DNA of 64,000 nt from Deltaproteobacteria bacterium (GTDB lineage: Bacteria > Myxococcota > Kuafuiibacteriia > Kuafuiibacteriales > Kuafuiibacteriaceae). Positions 60,967 to 64,000 of this stretch are shown in pieces. Both the position numbers and the translations under genes were made by a program. The notes beneath the pieces are model-generated. The model was not told where the DNA came from. It saw only the letters and a program-made list of their open reading frames with translations, and did not search any database. The DNA is taken from NCBI GenBank assembly GCA_020632995.1, contig JACKEN010000001.1, positions 900,001 to 964,000 of the forward strand, given 5' to 3'. Numbering within the stretch: position 1 is the first letter of the stretch; every line of letters starts with the position of its first letter.

Positions 60967-61419
60967 ATGGAGAACATCGCCTTCGAATGCATGGCCTGTA
61001 ACGGGGACTTTGAGGTGAACGTCACCCACTTCCTCGAGCGGCCCAACAGCCTCAAGTGCTCCCACTGCGGGGCACGTCCTTCCTCGAACCGGTGCCACGC
61101 GTTGGCGCAGGCGTTGGATGATCTGCTCGGCGCGATGGCGGCGGTGCGGAACAAGATCCACTTCGAGCTCAACATCGACAATGACGCGCTCCCGGCGCCG
61201 TACGGCGGCTCGGACGACAGCGACGTCGGCCTCGGCAACCTCGACGAAGACGAGGAAGAGGGCGAGGACCTCGACGAGGACGAGGACGAAGACGAGGAGG
61301 ACGACGACTTCGACGACGATGACGACGCCTTCGACGACGACGAGGACCTCGACGACGACGACGAAGAGGACGAGGACCTCGACGAGGACGGCGACGGCGA
61401 CGAGGACGATCGCTACTGA
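60967..61419 (+). CDS. zinc-ribbon protein with an extremely acidic C-terminal tail
   Basis: A 150-residue protein. Residues 1-38 form a treble-clef-like ribbon with CxxC pairs C8/C11 and C31/C34. Residues 40-75 are an amphipathic helix (CHALAQALDDLLGAMAAVRNKI). From about residue 82 almost every residue is Asp or Glu, some 65 residues long, interrupted mainly by Leu, Phe or Gly at intervals. No family is recognised. The ribbon suggests nucleic-acid or protein contact, and the tail could mimic DNA or bind basic proteins or calcium. GGAG 6 bases before the ATG fixes the start. It stands alone between a divergent lipoprotein gene and a surface-protein gene. Confidence 0.7.
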   Translation: MENIAFECMACNGDFEVNVTHFLERPNSLKCSHCGARPSSNRCHALAQALDDLLGAMAAVRNKIHFELNIDNDALPAPYGGSDDSDVGLGNLDEDEEEGEDLDEDEDEDEEDDDFDDDDDAFDDDEDLDDDDEEDEDLDEDGDGDEDDRY

Positions 61420-61557
61420 GCGTCCGTGCGGCGGGCCCCGACGGTCCGGGGCTCGCGCGTGCGCACCGTCCCTGCAGCGCAGGAAGATCCGGGCGCGGAT
61501 GACGTAGGATGGGGGACGGGGCTCCAGGATGGAGCCGAGGGGACAGGCCGTCCGCTG

Positions 61558-61578
61558 CCTTCGACCGAGTCTCGAAGG
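61558..61578 (+). promoter_or_regulatory. hairpin overlapping the ribosome site of the MYXO-CTERM gene
   Basis: CCTTCGA (61558-61564), 7-base loop, TCGAAGG (61572-61578). The 3' arm contains the start of the AAGGGGGA Shine-Dalgarno for the ATG at 61591, so folding would hide it. A second stem, GGCTCC/GGAGCC, is at 61520-61536. Confidence 0.45.
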
Positions 61579-61590
61579 GGGACCATCTAC

Positions 61591-63834
61591 ATGTCTGATC
61601 TCAACGCCCGCGGCCGCGCCGCCCTCACGTTCGCCTTCATCGGTGCCTCGACCGCGCTGCTCTGGTCCCCCGCCGCATCCGCGCAGGGCTACGCCCTGAG
61701 CAGCGGCACCGGCAGCTACAGCAGCATCGTGGCCGGCGGCACCGCGCTGGGCCTGGTCGGCCAGGACGACGCGGCCGCGGCGCTCTCGGCGCCCTTCGCG
61801 TTCCCGCTCTTCGGGGTGACCATCGCCTCCGGCACCAGCCTGTACGCGAGCAGCAACGGCACGCTGGCGATCGGCTCCAGCTACTCCGACTACAGCAACG
61901 GGAGCCTCCCTGGCGGCTATGCGGGGGTCCCGCTCCTGGCGCCGTTCTGGGACGACCTGCTCGTGCCGACCACCACCGACGTGTACGCGGCCTTGGTGGG
62001 CTCCGGCAGCTCGGCCGAGCTCGTGGTGGAGTGGGCCAGCGTGAGGTACTACACCGGCGCCTCCGACACCTTCTCGTTCCAGGTCCGGATCAGCGCCGAC
62101 GGCGTCGTTCGCTACGCCTACGGGCCCCGCAATGTGCTGGAGGGGTGGGGCGGGGCGACGGTCGGGCTCGAGGATCCCGTCTCCTTCGTGGGGAGCCAGA
62201 CCACCTGCACCCCGAGCTGCCTCCCGTCCGACGTGCCCCAGGGGACGGTCCTGACCTTCACCCCCCAGGCCACCCCCCAGAACCCGGACCTCGTGGTGAC
62301 CGCGCTCGGCACGGTGCCGAGCACCCTGAACGCGGGGGACTCGGTGTTCCTGGACTTCGAGGTGGTGAACCAGGGGAGCGGGAGCGCCGGCGCCACCCGG
62401 GTGGCGCTCATGGTGGGCCTGTCGTCGCCCCCGAGCGACTTCGAGATGGCGAGCGCCTCGGTCCCCGCCCTCACCGCGGGCAACGCGTACTCCGGCACGC
62501 TGTCCTTCAGCGTCCCCGCGATCCCCGGCACGTACTTCGCGGCCCTGGTGGTGGATCCGTCGGGCGCGGTCTCCGAGACGTCGGAGTCGAACAACACCTA
62601 CAGCCTCGGCCAGGTCAGCATCGTGGGCGGGGGCTCGGCGATCACCATCACGACGTCGTCCCTGCCCGGCGGCACCCTCGGCGTCCCCTATGACAGCCAG
62701 CTCCAGCAGGTCGGGGGCAGCAGCCCGTCTTGGAACGTGATCAGCGGCAGCCTGCCGCCCGGGCTCTCCCTGAGCACCGGGGGGCGGATCACCGGCTCGC
62801 CGACCACCGAGGGCCAGTACTTCTTCGTGGTGGAGGCGAGCGAGGCCGGCCTGACCCCGGACGGGGCGGAGCTGTCCATCAACGTGGTCAACGGCGGCAC
62901 CGGGACGATCACCGTGCAGCCGACCACCCTGCCCGCGGCCACGGTCGGGGCGCCCTACAGCGCCAGCGTCTCCGCCAGCGGCGGGGTGGCGCCCTACGCG
63001 TTCCAGATCATCTCGGGGCGACCCGACTGGCTCTCGCTGGACAGCCAGGGGAACCTGAGCGGCACGCCCGACGCGGCGGGGCAGCACCAGCTCACGGTCT
63101 CGGTGTTCGACGCCGAGTTCACCGACTCCATCGCGATCCTGACCCTCGACGTGGTGACCGCGGGCCCCCTCGACCTCGTGGCCTCGATCCCGGCCGGCGT
63201 CGCCCAGCGCTACTACGATCAGCGGGTGGTGCAGGGCGGGCGGCCGCCGTACCAGGTCACCGTCGTCGACGGGAGCTTCCCCAACGACCTCGCGATCAAC
63301 GCGGAGGGTTACCTGCGCGGCACCCCGTCCAGCTCGGGCAGCTGGCAGGTCACGGTGCAGATCAGCGACTCGGCCGGCGCGACCGCGGCGGGGCAGGTCA
63401 TCCTGCGGGTCACCGAGCTGCGGGAGCTGAGCATCACGTTCTCGGAGCTCGGGGTGAACCTACGCTCCGACGTGAACGTGGAGCTGACCGCCGAGGGCGG
63501 GGTGGCGCCGTACACCTGGTCCATCGTGCAGGGCGCCTTGCAGTCCGGCCTCACCCTGGTCCCCGAGGGGCGCCTGATGGGCCGGGTGGAGGAGGCGTCG
63601 ACCGCCACCGTCACCTTCTCGGTCCGTGACAGCGACGGCACCACCGCCACCCGCGAGGTGCAGGTCGTGGCTCGGGGCTACCGCGGGGGTGGGGGCACCA
63701 CCGGCGGCGGCAGCAGCCGCGGCGGGTGTGCCTGCCTGCGGCCCCGGGATGAGCCGTGGCTCAGCGTCCTGATGGCGGCTGGGCTCCTCGTCCTCTGGCG
63801 ACGCCGCCGCGGGTTTGGTAGCAACGCGGCGTGA
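61591..63834 (+). CDS. surface protein with CARDB and putative-Ig repeats and a MYXO-CTERM-like tail
   Basis: A 747-residue exported protein. Signal peptide (FAFIGASTALLWSPAASAQ), then a beta domain (about 35-225; SSNGTLAIGSSYSDYS, PFWDDLLVP) as in nidogen-like or adhesive proteins. Next is a CARDB-type domain (PDLVVTALGTVPSTLNAGDSVFLDFEVVNQG). Four He_PIG-type Ig repeats follow with the LPPGLSLSxxGxxxGxP signature. The end is a Gly/Ser linker, GGCAC, a hydrophobic helix (SVLMAAGLLVLW) and RRRR: the tripartite MYXO-CTERM plan of Cys motif, helix and Arg cluster used for surface sorting. The ATG has AAGGGGGA 9 bases upstream, inside a hairpin. Its stop overlaps the pyk start. Confidence 0.78.
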   Translation: MSDLNARGRAALTFAFIGASTALLWSPAASAQGYALSSGTGSYSSIVAGGTALGLVGQDDAAAALSAPFAFPLFGVTIASGTSLYASSNGTLAIGSSYSDYSNGSLPGGYAGVPLLAPFWDDLLVPTTTDVYAALVGSGSSAELVVEWASVRYYTGASDTFSFQVRISADGVVRYAYGPRNVLEGWGGATVGLEDPVSFVGSQTTCTPSCLPSDVPQGTVLTFTPQATPQNPDLVVTALGTVPSTLNAGDSVFLDFEVVNQGSGSAGATRVALMVGLSSPPSDFEMASASVPALTAGNAYSGTLSFSVPAIPGTYFAALVVDPSGAVSETSESNNTYSLGQVSIVGGGSAITITTSSLPGGTLGVPYDSQLQQVGGSSPSWNVISGSLPPGLSLSTGGRITGSPTTEGQYFFVVEASEAGLTPDGAELSINVVNGGTGTITVQPTTLPAATVGAPYSASVSASGGVAPYAFQIISGRPDWLSLDSQGNLSGTPDAAGQHQLTVSVFDAEFTDSIAILTLDVVTAGPLDLVASIPAGVAQRYYDQRVVQGGRPPYQVTVVDGSFPNDLAINAEGYLRGTPSSSGSWQVTVQISDSAGATAAGQVILRVTELRELSITFSELGVNLRSDVNVELTAEGGVAPYTWSIVQGALQSGLTLVPEGRLMGRVEEASTATVTFSVRDSDGTTATREVQVVARGYRGGGGTTGGGSSRGGCACLRPRDEPWLSVLMAAGLLVLWRRRRGFGSNAA

Positions 63835-64000
63835 CCGCCGAGACCCAGCCCCGCCGCACCAAGATCATCTGCACGCTCGGGCCCGCCTCCAACGGCGACG
63901 ACCAGCTCGAGGCCCTCATCCGGGCGGGCATGGACGTGGCCCGCTTCAACTTCAGCCACGGCACCCACGAGGACCACCAGAAGGTCTACGACCGCCTCCG
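63831..64000 (+). CDS. pyk: pyruvate kinase, 5' part only
   Basis: The first 56 codons of pyruvate kinase (phosphoenolpyruvate + ADP to pyruvate + ATP, last step of glycolysis). The start RRTKIICTLGPASNGDDQLEALIRAGMDVARFNFSHGTHEDH is diagnostic: TLGPAS and the substrate/metal-binding RFNFSHG. The GTG start overlaps the preceding stop as GTGA. The rest lies beyond the window edge. Confidence 0.93.
   Translation, partial: MTAETQPRRTKIICTLGPASNGDDQLEALIRAGMDVARFNFSHGTHEDHQKVYDRL

Overview
This is a high-GC window (roughly 70% by eye), almost entirely coding, from a delta-type Gram-negative bacterium, most likely a member of the Myxococcota. The lineage call rests on four things: a giant TPR gene directly upstream of an AgmX/GltJ-like gliding-motility gene, a MYXO-CTERM-like sorting tail, a TIGR04552-like protein, and many lipoproteins with long low-complexity or Ig-like regions. 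Genus cannot be fixed from the sequence. No rRNA, tRNA, CRISPR array, insertion sequence or prophage is visible.

Layout. 1-9 kb: dusC (cut by the left edge), a small membrane protein, a PL26-like lyase lipoprotein, a CpoB/YbgF-like lipoprotein with a LysM protein, dprA, and a membrane-anchored Ser/Thr kinase. 9-16 kb: trmFO, then a minus-strand block with a GST, an Ig-domain lipoprotein whose C-terminal half looks like a BPI-type lipid-binding fold, and a secreted isoamylase. 16-25 kb: xerC, hslV, hslU, argD, then three genes around a DnaK paralogue (J-domain/TPR protein, DnaK, winged-helix/TPR protein). 25-34 kb: rarA divergent from clpB, bamA, and a tight operon of a C45 acyltransferase, a cyclase-like protein and an isochorismatase-family hydrolase. 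34-52.6 kb: a Cys-rich lipoprotein, a putative outer-membrane protein, the 4160-residue TPR gene (gltI/agmK-like), gltJ/agmX-like, an RSH-like TIGR04552 protein and a rhomboid protease. 52.6-64 kb: an S37 peptidase, an orphan GltG/AgmX-type domain, a ChaN-like protein, rpsT divergent from murJ, mazG, lipoproteins, an extremely acidic zinc-ribbon protein, a MYXO-CTERM surface protein and the start of pyruvate kinase.

The content is mainly housekeeping (tRNA modification, proteostasis, envelope assembly, nucleotide sanitation) plus surface and secreted functions and the myxobacterial motility pair. Most genes are packed into short co-directional runs with ATGA/GTGA-type stop-start overlaps. Several starts have no Shine-Dalgarno but carry a sigma70-like -10 box 6-9 bases upstream, which suggests leaderless mRNAs.

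The least expected signal is not a gene. A short palindrome, GCAAG-N4-CTTGC, occurs nine times perfectly and about eighteen more times with one substitution, always with a 4-base spacer, inside unrelated genes on both strands and in a preferred codon phase. It behaves like a highly iterated palindrome with an unknown role.
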